Shown here: positions 40,680 through 49,588 of the stretch, in pieces
Numbering within the stretch: position 1 is the stretch's first letter
How the letters are laid out: every line of letters begins with the position of its first letter
DNA from: Geodermatophilus amargosae
GTDB lineage: Bacteria > Actinomycetota > Actinomycetes > Mycobacteriales > Geodermatophilaceae
Reading direction: 5' to 3'
Assembly: GCF_900116515.1 (NCBI RefSeq)
Contig: NZ_FPBA01000001.1
Span: 1 to 64,000, forward strand
Length of the DNA: 64,000 nucleotides
The notes under the pieces: model-generated
Seen by the model: only the letters and a program-made list of their open reading frames with translations
Database searches by the model: none
Told to the model about the DNA's origin: nothing
Position numbers and translations under genes: made by a program

Positions 40680-41540
40680 TCACTTGAGCAGGTCCTTGGC
40701 CTTCTGCAGCATCGTGTGGGCCTCGGTCTGCGGGGTGCTGTAGAGCCGCGGGTCGCCCGGGGGCAGCGTCGGGGCGTCGGCGGTGGCCTCGATCGCCGCG
40801 GCGCGGAACTCGCTGCGACCGTCGATCGAGGGACCGGAGGCCCAGCGGCCGTTGGCGGCCTCGGGACCGTCGGAGGCCTGGATGAAGGTGTAGCCCAGGT
40901 CGCCGACCTCCTCGTCGAGCGGGAAGGCCTCGGGCACGGGCAGCCCCTCCAGGCCGTCCTCCTTGAGCTGCTCGATCGCGGCCAGCCACTGCTGCTGGTG
41001 CATGTGGTCACGGGTGATCAGGAACCGCAGCATGTCCTTGACGCCCGGGTCGTCGGTCATGTTGTAGATGCGGGCGACCTGCAGCCGGCCCTGCATCTCG
41101 GCCGTGGCGTTGTAGTGGAAGTCGGCCATGAGGTTGCCGGAGGCCGTCACGTACGCGCCGGTCCACGGGTTGCCCATGGCGTCCATGTACGAGGCGCCCT
41201 GGCCGTTGGCGATGAGGTGCTGGGGGTTGTGCTGCCCGTAGCCGGCGGCGGCCTCCTTGCTGCGGTCGGCGGCGTCGGGCTTGAGCGGCGCGTGGTCGAG
41301 CAGCCGGTCGATCATCGTGATGATCATCTCGACGTGGGCCAGCTCCTCGGTGCCGATCGAGAGGAGCATGTCCTTGTACTTGCCGGGCAGCCGGCAGTTC
41401 CAGCCCTGCAGCAGGTACTGGGTGGCGACGGTCATCTCGCCCCACTGACCGCCGAGGATCTCCTGCATCTTGCGGGCGAAGTCCGGGTCGGGACCGTCGG
41501 GCTTGGCCTCGTACTGCAGGGCGTGGGTGTGCGTGAACAC
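40680..41540 (-). CDS. Manganese catalase
   Basis: The 286-residue dimanganese enzyme decomposes hydrogen peroxide. With the GTG at 41540 as start, the five metal ligands fall at Glu35, Glu66, His69, Glu148 and His181, the same numbers as in the Lactobacillus plantarum enzyme as I recall it, which strongly supports this start. A GGGAG site precedes it. The tail after residue 190 is longer than the core. It is probably part of the oxidative-stress equipment together with ergothioneine. Confidence 0.94.
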   Translation of the reverse strand: MFTHTHALQYEAKPDGPDPDFARKMQEILGGQWGEMTVATQYLLQGWNCRLPGKYKDMLLSIGTEELAHVEMIITMIDRLLDHAPLKPDAADRSKEAAAGYGQHNPQHLIANGQGASYMDAMGNPWTGAYVTASGNLMADFHYNATAEMQGRLQVARIYNMTDDPGVKDMLRFLITRDHMHQQQWLAAIEQLKEDGLEGLPVPEAFPLDEEVGDLGYTFIQASDGPEAANGRWASGPSIDGRSEFRAAAIEATADAPTLPPGDPRLYSTPQTEAHTMLQKAKDLLK

Positions 41541-41889
41541 GGGTTCTCCCTCGATGGCGCTTGCGTCGTCGTGTCGCCGCCGCTGCGGTGACACAGGAGA
41601 TCTGCCCGCGCCGGGTGGCCCGCCCGTGCCGTCCCGTGGCCCCCCGGTGCCATGTCATCCGTCGGCCTACCGGCCGACACCGCGGCCAGGTGCCCTCCCG
41701 CACCTGCGCTGAGCCGCTCCCGGTCCTCGTCGCGGAGGCCTCCGGCCCCCACTCCTCGACCCGCCCCGCAGGGCGACTCACCCCAGCGGCCAGGTGCCCT
41801 CTTGCACCTGCGCTGAGCCCACGCCGGCCACCGTCGCGGCGGCCCCGCTCCTCGACCCGCCCCGCCGGGCGGCTCACCCCAGGCTGTCC
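41541..41889. other. 350-bp intergenic region with tandem repeat
   Basis: No gene is visible in this stretch, which is upstream of manganese catalase and downstream of the histidine kinase gene. It contains a two-unit tandem repeat (41682-41880) made of small hairpins. The 140 bases next to the catalase start are free of repeats and must hold its promoter. No clear operator or riboswitch is seen. Confidence 0.5.
41682..41880. repeat. Two tandem ~100-bp repeat units with hairpins
   Basis: The units 41682-41784 and 41786-41880 share a first block, GCGGCCAGGTGCCCTC, followed by GCACCTGCGCTGAGCC, and a last block, CTCCTCGACCCGCCCCGC, ending CTCACCCC. Their middles differ. Each first block folds as CAGGTGC/GCACCTG, and each last block has a small GGGCG/CGCCC stem. 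They may act as terminators for the kinase gene or be a decaying duplication. Confidence 0.6.
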
Positions 41890-42636
41890 TCACCGGTCCG
41901 GGAGCTGGACGCAGAGGGTGAGGCCGGCCGCGGAGGTGGCCCACACGACCGTGCCGCCGAGGTCCCGGGCGTGCCGCTGCACCGACCACAGGCCCAGGCC
42001 GGTGAGGTCGACCGGCGGCGCGTCGTGGCGGAGGTACTGCACGACCCGCTCAGGGTGGGCCACGTCCTGCGTCAGCGCGAGCCGGACGCAGTCCCCCCGG
42101 CAGGTCACGGTGAGCAGCACGGGAGCGCCGTCGCCGTGCCGGTGCGCGTTCTCCAGCAGGTTGGTGAGGATCCGCTGCACGCGGGCGTCGCCGACGGTCA
42201 CGTCGGCGGCGCAGTCCTGCACGCCGACGGTCAGCTGGCGCGGCGGCAGCCCGGAGGCGGCCACCGAGGCACGGACGACGTCGTCGAGCAGCCGGCCGCC
42301 GGGTGCCCGCCGCGTGGCCCCGCCGGAGGCGTCGGCGGTGCGCAGCATCGAGGACAGGTGGGCGGTCTGCGCGCGGGCGAGGTCCAGCAGCTCGTCGTGC
42401 TGGGCGGGCGCCCGGTCCAGCGAGCGCAGCAGCGCCTCCAGGGAGGCCAGCGGGCTCTTCATGTCGTGGCACATCGCCCGCAGCAGCGCGCTGTCGGGTG
42501 TGGGCGGGACCTCGGGTTCGGGAGCGGGGCGGCGGACCGCGCGGGTCACGTGGTCGCGCACCACGCGGGCGAGGTCGGGGAGCAGCCAGCCGGAACCGGA
42601 CCGGGCGGTACGGGGTGTGTCGGGGGCCAGGGTCAC
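41890..42636 (-). CDS. Soluble sensor histidine kinase
   Basis: The 248-residue kinase has an H-box AMCHDMKSPLASLEALL (His57), an N-box ILTNLLENAHRHGDG (Asn163) and a G-box GLGLWSVQRHARDLGGTV (about 213-230). No membrane span or recognisable sensor domain precedes the H-box; the first 45 residues are Pro/Arg-rich. I chose the GTG at 42636 because it has a GGAGG site six bases upstream. The divergent response regulator 62 bases away is the likely partner. Confidence 0.87.
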   Translation of the reverse strand: MTLAPDTPRTARSGSGWLLPDLARVVRDHVTRAVRRPAPEPEVPPTPDSALLRAMCHDMKSPLASLEALLRSLDRAPAQHDELLDLARAQTAHLSSMLRTADASGGATRRAPGGRLLDDVVRASVAASGLPPRQLTVGVQDCAADVTVGDARVQRILTNLLENAHRHGDGAPVLLTVTCRGDCVRLALTQDVAHPERVVQYLRHDAPPVDLTGLGLWSVQRHARDLGGTVVWATSAAGLTLCVQLPDR

Positions 42637-42698
42637 GGGCACCTCCGGGGTGCGTCGGGCCTGTTCCGCCGGGCGCAACGGGCCGGGTGAGGAGGGTC

Positions 42699-43391
42699 GT
42701 GGGGTCGACCGACGCCGGGGCTGAGCGTCAGACGCACGTGGACGTGGTCGTCGTCGACGACCACCCGTTGTTCAGCCGGGGGCTGTCGCTGCTGCTCCCG
42801 GGGGTCAGCGAGGGACGGGTGCGCGTGGTCGCCACCACCGACGATGCCTCCGCGGCGGCCGCGCTGGTGCGCCGGCACCACGCCGACGTCGCCGTCGTGG
42901 ACCTGCACATGCCGCCGCCGGGCGGCGTGCGGGCGATCGCGGCGATCCGCCGGGCCGACCCGGTGGTCCGCGTGGTCGCGCTGTCCGGGCTCGCCGAGGC
43001 CGACGCGGCGCTGGAGGCGCTGCGGGCCGGGGCGGCCGGCTTCCTGCCCAAGACCGCCGACCCCGAGTCGCTGGTCCGCCCGCTGCTGGCGGTGCTCGAC
43101 GGCTGGTCGGTGGTCCCCGAGGCGCTGCTGCGCCAGCTGCTCGACGACGCCGCGCCGACCGGTGAGCAGACGATCGCCGACCGGCTGACCAGCGACGAGC
43201 GCCGGCTGTGGCGGCTGGTGGCCGACGGCACGAGCACCGTCGACATCGCCACCACGCTGCACGTGTCCGAGCGGACGGCGAAGCGGCTGGTGGCCTCGCT
43301 GCTGCGCAGCCTCGGGGTGAGCACCCGCGTCGAGGCGGCCGCGCTCGCCGGCCGCGCCGGGCTCCGCAAGGGGACCGGCGGACTGAGCTGA
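42699..43391 (+). CDS. LuxR-type (NarL-like) response regulator
   Basis: The 230-residue protein has a receiver domain with Asp20/Asp21, the phosphorylatable Asp68 (VAVVDLHMPPPGG), Ser96 and Lys118 (FLPKTA). The C-terminal HTH (about 165-225) has LVADGTSTVDIATTLHVSER then TAKRLVASLLRSLGV. The HTH is somewhat divergent from typical LuxR, with a Trp-rich start (RRLWRLVAD). The start is GTG 42699, five bases after GGAGG. It is divergent from the histidine kinase gene. Confidence 0.88.
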   Translation: MGSTDAGAERQTHVDVVVVDDHPLFSRGLSLLLPGVSEGRVRVVATTDDASAAAALVRRHHADVAVVDLHMPPPGGVRAIAAIRRADPVVRVVALSGLAEADAALEALRAGAAGFLPKTADPESLVRPLLAVLDGWSVVPEALLRQLLDDAAPTGEQTIADRLTSDERRLWRLVADGTSTVDIATTLHVSERTAKRLVASLLRSLGVSTRVEAAALAGRAGLRKGTGGLS

Positions 43392-43550
43392 GCGGGTCTC
43401 CCGCGGAGCAGCCGTCATCGAACCGCGGGCTACCCGGGCCCGTGATCGACACGCGCCGGTATCGGTGAACTGGCCCCGACGGGCCACCGACCGGCCGGGG
43501 ACGCGGCGCGGCCCGCCCGGGCCGGGCCGTCGGGCCTCAGCCGCCGTGCC

Positions 43551-45065
43551 TCAGCCGGGGAGGTCGGTCGGCGGGGCGGTGGCCCACGGCCCGGAGGCCG
43601 CTCCGGTGAACGCCGCGACGTCGCCGGCGGCCATGTCGACCGCCGCGTAACCGCCGTTGCCCGCGCCGACGCAGGCGACGACGGTGGCCAGGCCCGCGCG
43701 CCGCTGGAAGAACGTCTGCCGCACCTGCCAGCCGACGACGGCGCGACGCTGCAGCACCGCCTGCTCGCGCACCAGCAGCCCGCTGCGCACGCTGAACGAC
43801 CGCGGCCCGGTGGCGTGGCCGAGCGCGGCGTAGCGGCCCAGGCCGAGCGGGACGCCGAGCACGGTGAGCACGATCCCGGTGGCCAGCAGGCCCCAGAACC
43901 CGGTGAGGCCGGTCAGCACCGCGCCGGCCGCGATGACCAGCAGCCCGCTGCCGACCGCGCGCACCAGCGCCCGCCGCCGCGCGGCCGGCGGGTGCGGTGC
44001 CAGGGGGCCCGGGTCGTCGACGAGCACGCCGAGCAGCCGCACCGCCTCGGTCCGGGGGCCGAGCGGGAACAGCTGGCCGCGCCGGTTGGCCGCGCCCAGG
44101 CCGGTGACCAGCGCGTTGACCCGGGCGGCGCGCACCAGCCGCATGCCCAGCCCCTCGGCGAGGGTGCCGCCGCGGACCCGGTCGACCTCGAGCTCGGTGT
44201 GCCGCCGGGTCAGCAGCCCGCGGACGGCGACCAGCGAGCCCCCGCGCCGCACCAGCCGGAACCCCCAGTTGACGACCGCGGCCCCGGTCACGGCGCCGAG
44301 GACGAGCAGCAGCAGCGCCGCGACCGCGGTGACGACCAGCACGCGGACGTCGGTGAGGTCGGGGCCGTCGAGGTCGGGCCGCAGGTCCCGGGGCAGCTCC
44401 TGCAGCAGCCGTGACAGCGCGCCGACCGCTGCGAGCGGCACCGCGAGGTAGCTGCCCACCAGCGGCGCGTACAGCAGCCAGCGGCGGTCGAAGCGTGCCA
44501 GTTCCTCCTCGCCCGGCTCCTCCGGCGGCGGGGCGGACGGGTCCGTCCCGGCGGGCACGGGCGCGGTGCGGCGGTGGGTGAGCACCGAGGCGCGCAGCCG
44601 GTCGCCCTCGGCCCGCGGGACGCCGTCGACGACGACCTCCTCGTCCCCGCCGGTCAGAGTCCCGGCCGCGGCGTCGATGCGGACCCGGACCAGGCCGAAC
44701 AGCCGGTGCAGCGCGGGCGCCTCCACCTCGACGCCGCGGATGCGGTCGTTGGGCACGGTGCGCACCGAGCGGGCCAGCAGGCCGCGGGTGAGGACCACCG
44801 ACGAGGCGGTGTCGAGGTAGGTGGACCGCCACCACGACAGCGCGGCGAACAGCAGTGACAGCGCCGTCACCGCGGCCACCAGCGCGACGACGACGCCCAC
44901 GCCGTCGACACCCACCGCGGCGACGACGGGGATCGCGGCGGGCACGACCTGCCGGGCCTGCCGGAAGGTGACCGTGTGCACCACCACGACGAGGGGCGAG
45001 GTGCGGCGGGCCGCGGTCAGCTCCGGCGTCTCCTGGCCCGCCTCCGTCACCTCACCCCCCGTCAC
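43551..45065 (-). CDS. PH domain-containing membrane protein (YdbT-like)
   Basis: The 504-residue protein has several transmembrane spans arranged in pairs, each followed by a bacterial PH/DUF304 domain: VVLTRGLLARSVRTVPNDRI, SLVAVRGLLTRRHTELEVDR and FSVRSGLLVREQAVLQRRAV mark three domains. The family includes B. subtilis YdbT, linked to defence against membrane-active peptides. The GTG start overlaps the stop of the smaller PH gene (GTGA), so the two proteins are probably partners. Confidence 0.88.
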   Translation of the reverse strand: MTGGEVTEAGQETPELTAARRTSPLVVVVHTVTFRQARQVVPAAIPVVAAVGVDGVGVVVALVAAVTALSLLFAALSWWRSTYLDTASSVVLTRGLLARSVRTVPNDRIRGVEVEAPALHRLFGLVRVRIDAAAGTLTGGDEEVVVDGVPRAEGDRLRASVLTHRRTAPVPAGTDPSAPPPEEPGEEELARFDRRWLLYAPLVGSYLAVPLAAVGALSRLLQELPRDLRPDLDGPDLTDVRVLVVTAVAALLLLVLGAVTGAAVVNWGFRLVRRGGSLVAVRGLLTRRHTELEVDRVRGGTLAEGLGMRLVRAARVNALVTGLGAANRRGQLFPLGPRTEAVRLLGVLVDDPGPLAPHPPAARRRALVRAVGSGLLVIAAGAVLTGLTGFWGLLATGIVLTVLGVPLGLGRYAALGHATGPRSFSVRSGLLVREQAVLQRRAVVGWQVRQTFFQRRAGLATVVACVGAGNGGYAAVDMAAGDVAAFTGAASGPWATAPPTDLPG

Positions 45066-45577
45066 GTGGCCTCGTCCCGGACCTGCTCCGCGCGGCGGGC
45101 GAGGTCGTCGGCCACCCGCTCCGCGACGCCGAGCTCCAGGTGCGGCACCCGGACGGTGCCCTGCGACGACGCGGTCAGCACCGCGACGCTGGCCAGCCCG
45201 TAGAGCTGCTGCAGCACGCCGCGGGTGACGTCGACGGTCTGGATCCGCGCGACCGGCACCAGCGTCCAGGTGCGGGTCAGCCAGCCGGTGAGGGCGTGCA
45301 CGGTGTCCGCGGTGACCTCCCAGCGGTGCACCCGGTAGCGGATCCACGGGCGGATGCCGATCGCCACGACCGCGTAGACGACGACCAGCGCCGGCAGCAG
45401 CCACCGCAGCACCGGGACCGGGCCGCCCGTCGACGCGGGCATCGCGATCACGAACACCGCCACCAGGACGCCGTAGACCAGCGTGCCGAGGACCCCCTGG
45501 GTGACCCACAGCCAGATGGCCGAGCGCGACAGCGGCCAGGCCGGCTCGCGGACCGGGGGTGCGGGAGGAGCGGACAT
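45062..45577 (-). CDS. PH domain-containing membrane protein (YdbS-like)
   Basis: The 171-residue protein has two transmembrane spans (about 22-44 and 57-78) and one PH/DUF304 domain (VHRWEVTADTVHALTGWLTR then VPVARIQTVDVTRGVLQQLY). I chose the ATG at 45577; a GGGAGGAG site lies 6 bases upstream. It forms a YdbS/YdbT-type pair with the overlapping downstream gene. The end, LARRAEQVRDEAT, is helical and charged. Confidence 0.87.
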   Translation of the reverse strand: MSAPPAPPVREPAWPLSRSAIWLWVTQGVLGTLVYGVLVAVFVIAMPASTGGPVPVLRWLLPALVVVYAVVAIGIRPWIRYRVHRWEVTADTVHALTGWLTRTWTLVPVARIQTVDVTRGVLQQLYGLASVAVLTASSQGTVRVPHLELGVAERVADDLARRAEQVRDEAT

Positions 45578-45661
45578 CACGGCCCATCCTCCCAGCCCGT
45601 CGGGGACCTGCCCCCGGTGCGCTGCTACGGCTCGGGCCCGCCTGGGAGGATGGGGTGCGTG

Positions 45662-45991
45662 ATGCCGCAGCAGGTCCCGACCGTGTCCGCCGTCGAGGTC
45701 CCCGAGGACGCCGCGCTCCTCGACGTCCGGGAGGACGGCGAGTGGGTGGCCGGCCACGCGGAGGGCGCCACGCACATCCCGATGGGCGACGTGCCGGCCC
45801 GGCTCGACGAGGTCCCCGACGGCGACCCGGTGTACGTCGTCTGCCGCAGCGGCGGGCGCTCGGCGCGGGTGGCCGCCTGGCTCAACCTGAACGGCTACGA
45901 CGCGGTGAACGTCGGCGGCGGCATGGGCGAGTGGGAGGCGGCCGGCCGGCCCCTGGTGAGCGAGACCGGCCAGCCGCCCTTCATCCGCTAG
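45662..45991 (+). CDS. Rhodanese-like domain protein
   Basis: This 109-residue single-domain sulfurtransferase has the active-site loop VCRSGGRS (Cys61) and the entry motif ALLDVREDGEWVAGHAEGAT followed by HIPMG. It transfers sulfane sulfur or senses it. A GGGAGGA site precedes; an in-frame GTG at 45659 is an equally good start. It lies between the PH pair (divergent) and the convergent acyl-CoA ligase gene. Confidence 0.9.
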   Translation: MPQQVPTVSAVEVPEDAALLDVREDGEWVAGHAEGATHIPMGDVPARLDEVPDGDPVYVVCRSGGRSARVAAWLNLNGYDAVNVGGGMGEWEAAGRPLVSETGQPPFIR

Positions 45992-46012
45992 GGCCCCTGG
46001 CGGGGGCCGGCC

Positions 46013-47629
46013 TCAGGACTTCGGCGCGTACTCCGCGAAGCGCGACCGCAGGTCCTTCTTGGAGAACTTGCCGACGCTGGTCTTGGGGACCTCGTCGATG
46101 AACTCGACGGCGTCGGGCATCCACCACTTGGCGATCAGCGGCTTGAGGTACTCCAGGATCTCCTCCTCGGTGGCGGTCTCGCCCTCCCGGAGGACGACGC
46201 AGGCCAGCGGCCGCTCGTCCCACTTCGGGTGCGGGATGCCGACGACCGCGGCCTCCTTGACCTTCGGGTGGCTCATGATCGCGTTCTCGAGGTCGACCGA
46301 GCTGATCCACTCACCGCCGGACTTGATGAGGTCCTTGGTGCGGTCGGCGATGCGGATGGAGCCGAAGGAGTCCATCGCCGCGACGTCGCCGGTGCGCATC
46401 CAGCCGTCCTCGGTGGTCAGCTCGACGCCCGCGTCGGGGTTGTAGTAGTCCTTCGCGCACCACGGGCCGCGGACCTGCAGCTCACCGGTGGCCTGGTCGT
46501 CCCAGGGCTGCGGCTCGAGGGTCTCGGAGTCGACGATGCGCGCCTCCACGCCGAGGAACGGGATGCCGGCGCGGGCACGCTGCGCGGCCTTGCCCTCGTC
46601 GTCGAGGTCGTCGAAGCGGGGCGGCAGGATGCCCGACGAGGCGACCGGGTGGGTCTCGGTCATGCCCCAGGCCTGCAGGATCGGCAGGCCGACCTGCTCG
46701 CGGTAGGCCTCCGACAGTGCCTTGGGCACCGCCGAGCCGCCGCAGCCGATGTCGCGCAGCTTGTGCGGCTTGCCGGCCAGGTGGGGCAGCACGCCCTGCC
46801 AGATGGTCGGGACGCCGGCGGTGAAGGTGACGCCCTCGTCGAGGATGAGCCTGGCCAGCGCCTCGGGCTGCATCATCGGGCCGGGCATGACCAGCGAGGC
46901 GCCGGCGGCCGGGGCGGCCTGCGCGATGCCCCAGGCGTTGGCGTGGAACATCGGCACGACCGGCATGGCGACGTCGCGGATGCTGAGCCCGAAGGCGTTG
47001 GGCATCAGCACGCCCATGGTGTGCAGGAACGTCGAGCGGTGCGAGTAGACGACGCCCTTGGGGTTGCCGGTGGTGCCGGACGTGTAGCACATCGAGGCAG
47101 CGGAGTTCTCGTCCTCGACGTGGAACTCGACCGGCGAGGCCTCGGCCAGCAGCGCCTCGTAGTCGGAGATGCGCGGGTCGTCGGGGATCTCGTTGTCGCT
47201 GCCGTCGTCCATGATCACGACGTGCTGCACGGTCTTCATCGTGTCCACGAGCGGCCAGAACAGCGGCAGCACGGAGCGGTCGACGAAGACGACCTCGTCC
47301 TCGGCGTGGTTGGCGATGTAGGTCAGCTGCTCCGGGAAGAGCCGGATGTTCAGCGTGTGCAGGATGCGGCCGCTGGACGGCGCGGCGAAGTAGAGCTCGA
47401 GGTGCCGCTGGCTGTTCCAGCCGAAGGTGCCCACCCGGCCCTCGGCGCTGATCCCCAGCGTGTCGAGGACGCCGCCCAGCTTGCGGGTGCGCTCGGCCCA
47501 CTCGGCGTAGGTCACCTTGGTGACGCCCGTGGGGCTGTTGGTCGCGATCGTCCCGTCGCCGTAGTGCTGCTCGACGTGCCGGAAGATCGCGTCGATGGTG
47601 AGGGGGAAGTCCTGCATGAGCCCGCGCAT
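46013..47629 (-). CDS. Fatty acid--CoA ligase
   Basis: The 538-residue ANL-superfamily enzyme activates a fatty acid with ATP and CoA. The AMP-binding motif YTSGTTGNPKG is at 182-192. GWMRTGDVA, DRTKDLIKSGGEWISSVDLE and the C-terminal catalytic lysine region PKTSVGKFSKKDLR are all intact. The sequence QAWGMTETHPVAS and the length fit medium- or long-chain acyl-CoA synthetases. The ATG at 47629 was chosen. It lies 32 bases beyond the DNA-repair gene. Confidence 0.92.
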   Translation of the reverse strand: MRGLMQDFPLTIDAIFRHVEQHYGDGTIATNSPTGVTKVTYAEWAERTRKLGGVLDTLGISAEGRVGTFGWNSQRHLELYFAAPSSGRILHTLNIRLFPEQLTYIANHAEDEVVFVDRSVLPLFWPLVDTMKTVQHVVIMDDGSDNEIPDDPRISDYEALLAEASPVEFHVEDENSAASMCYTSGTTGNPKGVVYSHRSTFLHTMGVLMPNAFGLSIRDVAMPVVPMFHANAWGIAQAAPAAGASLVMPGPMMQPEALARLILDEGVTFTAGVPTIWQGVLPHLAGKPHKLRDIGCGGSAVPKALSEAYREQVGLPILQAWGMTETHPVASSGILPPRFDDLDDEGKAAQRARAGIPFLGVEARIVDSETLEPQPWDDQATGELQVRGPWCAKDYYNPDAGVELTTEDGWMRTGDVAAMDSFGSIRIADRTKDLIKSGGEWISSVDLENAIMSHPKVKEAAVVGIPHPKWDERPLACVVLREGETATEEEILEYLKPLIAKWWMPDAVEFIDEVPKTSVGKFSKKDLRSRFAEYAPKS

Positions 47630-47661
47630 GGCCGCATCGTGCCAGTGACGGGGCTCACCCT

Positions 47662-48324
47662 CTACCGGGGAGCGCGCCGCTCCAGCTCCCGGAGGGCGTC
47701 GGTTGCGACCCAGCGGGCGCCGCGGCCCCCCGACCTCAGCTCCTGCGCGGTCGCGACGGCGCGGGCGTGCAGACCGGGGCTGCGCTTGCCGATCTGCCGC
47801 AGCGCCCAGCTCGCGCCCTTCCGGACCAGCGGCCGGTCGTCGTCGGCCTGCTCGGCGACCGCCCGCAGGAACGGCTCGAACCGGTCGTCGTCCGACCGCC
47901 TGTCGGCGACCGCGAGACCGGCCATGACGGTGAACCCGGCCCGCTTGACGAACGTCTCCGGCCGCCCGCTCCACTCCAGCGCCCTCGCCCGGGCGAACGG
48001 GGTGTGCCGGACCAGGTTCTGGCAGACCTGGTCGCACACGTCCCACGAGTCGAACGCGGCAGCCCACTCGTCGAGCTGCCGCTCGTCGACCGCCGCCGGT
48101 TCCTCGACCAGGCTGGCCAGGATGCGGGCCTCGTGGACGCCGGAGCTCCAGAGCCCCGCCGCCAGCTCGTGCGAGCGGCCCAGCTCCCTCGCCAGCGCGC
48201 GCAGCTCGGCCACGGTGACACCGAGGGTCTGCGCGCCGCCGATGCCGTAGCGGGCCATGCCCTCCAGTCGGGCGGGGTCGGCCAGCCCGCGCAGCCGGGC
48301 GAGCACGTCGGCGGTGTCGGCCAC
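47662..48324 (-). CDS. DNA alkylation repair protein (AlkD-like HEAT repeats)
   Basis: The 220-residue all-helical protein is a HEAT-like-repeat DNA glycosylase family member. It has the AlkD-type segments YGIGGAQTLGVTVAELRALA, SGVHEARILASLVEEP, WDVCDQVCQNLV and KGASWALRQIGKRSPGLH. It probably removes alkylated bases. The GTG start shares one base with the P450 stop codon (TAGTG), so the two are coupled although functionally unlike. Confidence 0.88.
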   Translation of the reverse strand: MADTADVLARLRGLADPARLEGMARYGIGGAQTLGVTVAELRALARELGRSHELAAGLWSSGVHEARILASLVEEPAAVDERQLDEWAAAFDSWDVCDQVCQNLVRHTPFARARALEWSGRPETFVKRAGFTVMAGLAVADRRSDDDRFEPFLRAVAEQADDDRPLVRKGASWALRQIGKRSPGLHARAVATAQELRSGGRGARWVATDALRELERRAPR

Positions 48325-49532
48325 TACCGGGTCAGGACGACGGGCAGCTCGGCCAGGCCGCGGATGACGAACTCGGGACGGCGCCGCGCCGGGTGGGCCA
48401 GCTCCAGCCGAGAGGTCCGCTCGAGCAGCGCGCCGAAGGAGGCCTGGAGCTCCACGCGGGCCAGCGGTGCCCCGATGCAGAAGTGCACGCCCGCGCCGAA
48501 GGAGATGTGCGGGTTGTCGGTGCGGCCGACGTCCAGGGTGTCGGGGGCGGCGAAGACGGCGGGGTCGCGGTTGGCGGCGCCGAGCAGCGCGGCCACCTTC
48601 TGCCCCTCGCGCACGGTCGCGCCGCCGATGTCGACGTCGGCCGTGGCGGTGCGCTCGAACAGCTGCAGCGGCGAGTCGAAGCGCATGAGCTCCTCGATCG
48701 CCGTCGGCAGGAGGCCCGGGTCCGCCCGCAGCCGCGCCAGCTGGCCGGGGTGCTCGAGCAGCGCGAGCAGCCCGTTGCCGCTGACGTTGACCGTGGCCTC
48801 GTGGCCGGCGTTGAGCAGCAGGATGCAGGTGGTGACCAGCTCGTCCTCGGTCAGCCGGTCGCCCTCGGAGTCGCGGACGGTGACCAGGTGCGAGAGCAGG
48901 TCCTCGCCCGGGGCGCGGCGGCGCTGCGCGGCGAGCTCGCGCAGGTAGGCGACGAACTCCGCGGCGGCCTGTTCGGCGGCGTCCTCGATCGCCGTCGCCC
49001 GGCCGTACTCGTACATCTTCACGATGGCGTTCGACCACGGCCGCAGCAGCGGCCGGTCGGCCGCCGGAACGCCGAGCAGCTCGGCGATGACGGCCACCGG
49101 CAGCTCCTCGGCCATCCCCGACAGGACGTCGACGGGCTCGCGGCCGCCCGAGCGCTCGGCCAGGCCGTCGACCAGCTCGCCGGCCAGGTCCTGCACCCAC
49201 GGGCGCAGCCGCTCGACGTGGCCCCGCGCGAAGGCGGCGCTGATCAGCCGGCGCAGGCGGGTGTGGTCGGGCGGCTCCATCTCGAGGATGGCGTTGCGGT
49301 GGATCAGGTTGAACGAGCCGAACCGCTCGGCCGGCTCCCTGTCCCGCCAGATGCGGCCCAGCCGCCGGTCGCGCAGGACGGCGTTGCTCTCCGCGTGGGT
49401 GAACGCCAGCCACAGGCCCAGCCCCTCGTGCCACTGGACCGGCGCGACGGCGCGGGCGGCGGCGAACGCCGGGTAGGGATCGACGACGACGGCGGGGTCG
49501 GTGAGGTCGAGCGGTGCCGTCACGGAGGTCAC
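48324..49532 (-). CDS. Cytochrome P450
   Basis: The 402-residue monooxygenase has the haem-binding loop FGAGVHFCIGAPLAR (Cys352), the oxygen-activating I-helix motif LNAGHEAT and the ExxR motif EELMR. I chose the GTG at 49532; upstream codons do not resemble the family. The substrate is not predictable, and no ferredoxin or reductase gene is adjacent. The gene diverges from the SEC-C protein gene. Confidence 0.92.
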   Translation of the reverse strand: MTSVTAPLDLTDPAVVVDPYPAFAAARAVAPVQWHEGLGLWLAFTHAESNAVLRDRRLGRIWRDREPAERFGSFNLIHRNAILEMEPPDHTRLRRLISAAFARGHVERLRPWVQDLAGELVDGLAERSGGREPVDVLSGMAEELPVAVIAELLGVPAADRPLLRPWSNAIVKMYEYGRATAIEDAAEQAAAEFVAYLRELAAQRRRAPGEDLLSHLVTVRDSEGDRLTEDELVTTCILLLNAGHEATVNVSGNGLLALLEHPGQLARLRADPGLLPTAIEELMRFDSPLQLFERTATADVDIGGATVREGQKVAALLGAANRDPAVFAAPDTLDVGRTDNPHISFGAGVHFCIGAPLARVELQASFGALLERTSRLELAHPARRRPEFVIRGLAELPVVLTR

Positions 49533-49588
49533 GGCTGCCGACCCTATGCGGCGCGGGTGGCGCCGCGACCCCACATACGCTGGGCTGC

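Noticed and set aside
41541-41594. N-terminal extension of manganese catalase
   Set aside because: With the GTG at 41540 the metal ligands take the family numbering 35, 66, 69, 148 and 181; the extension would shift all of them.
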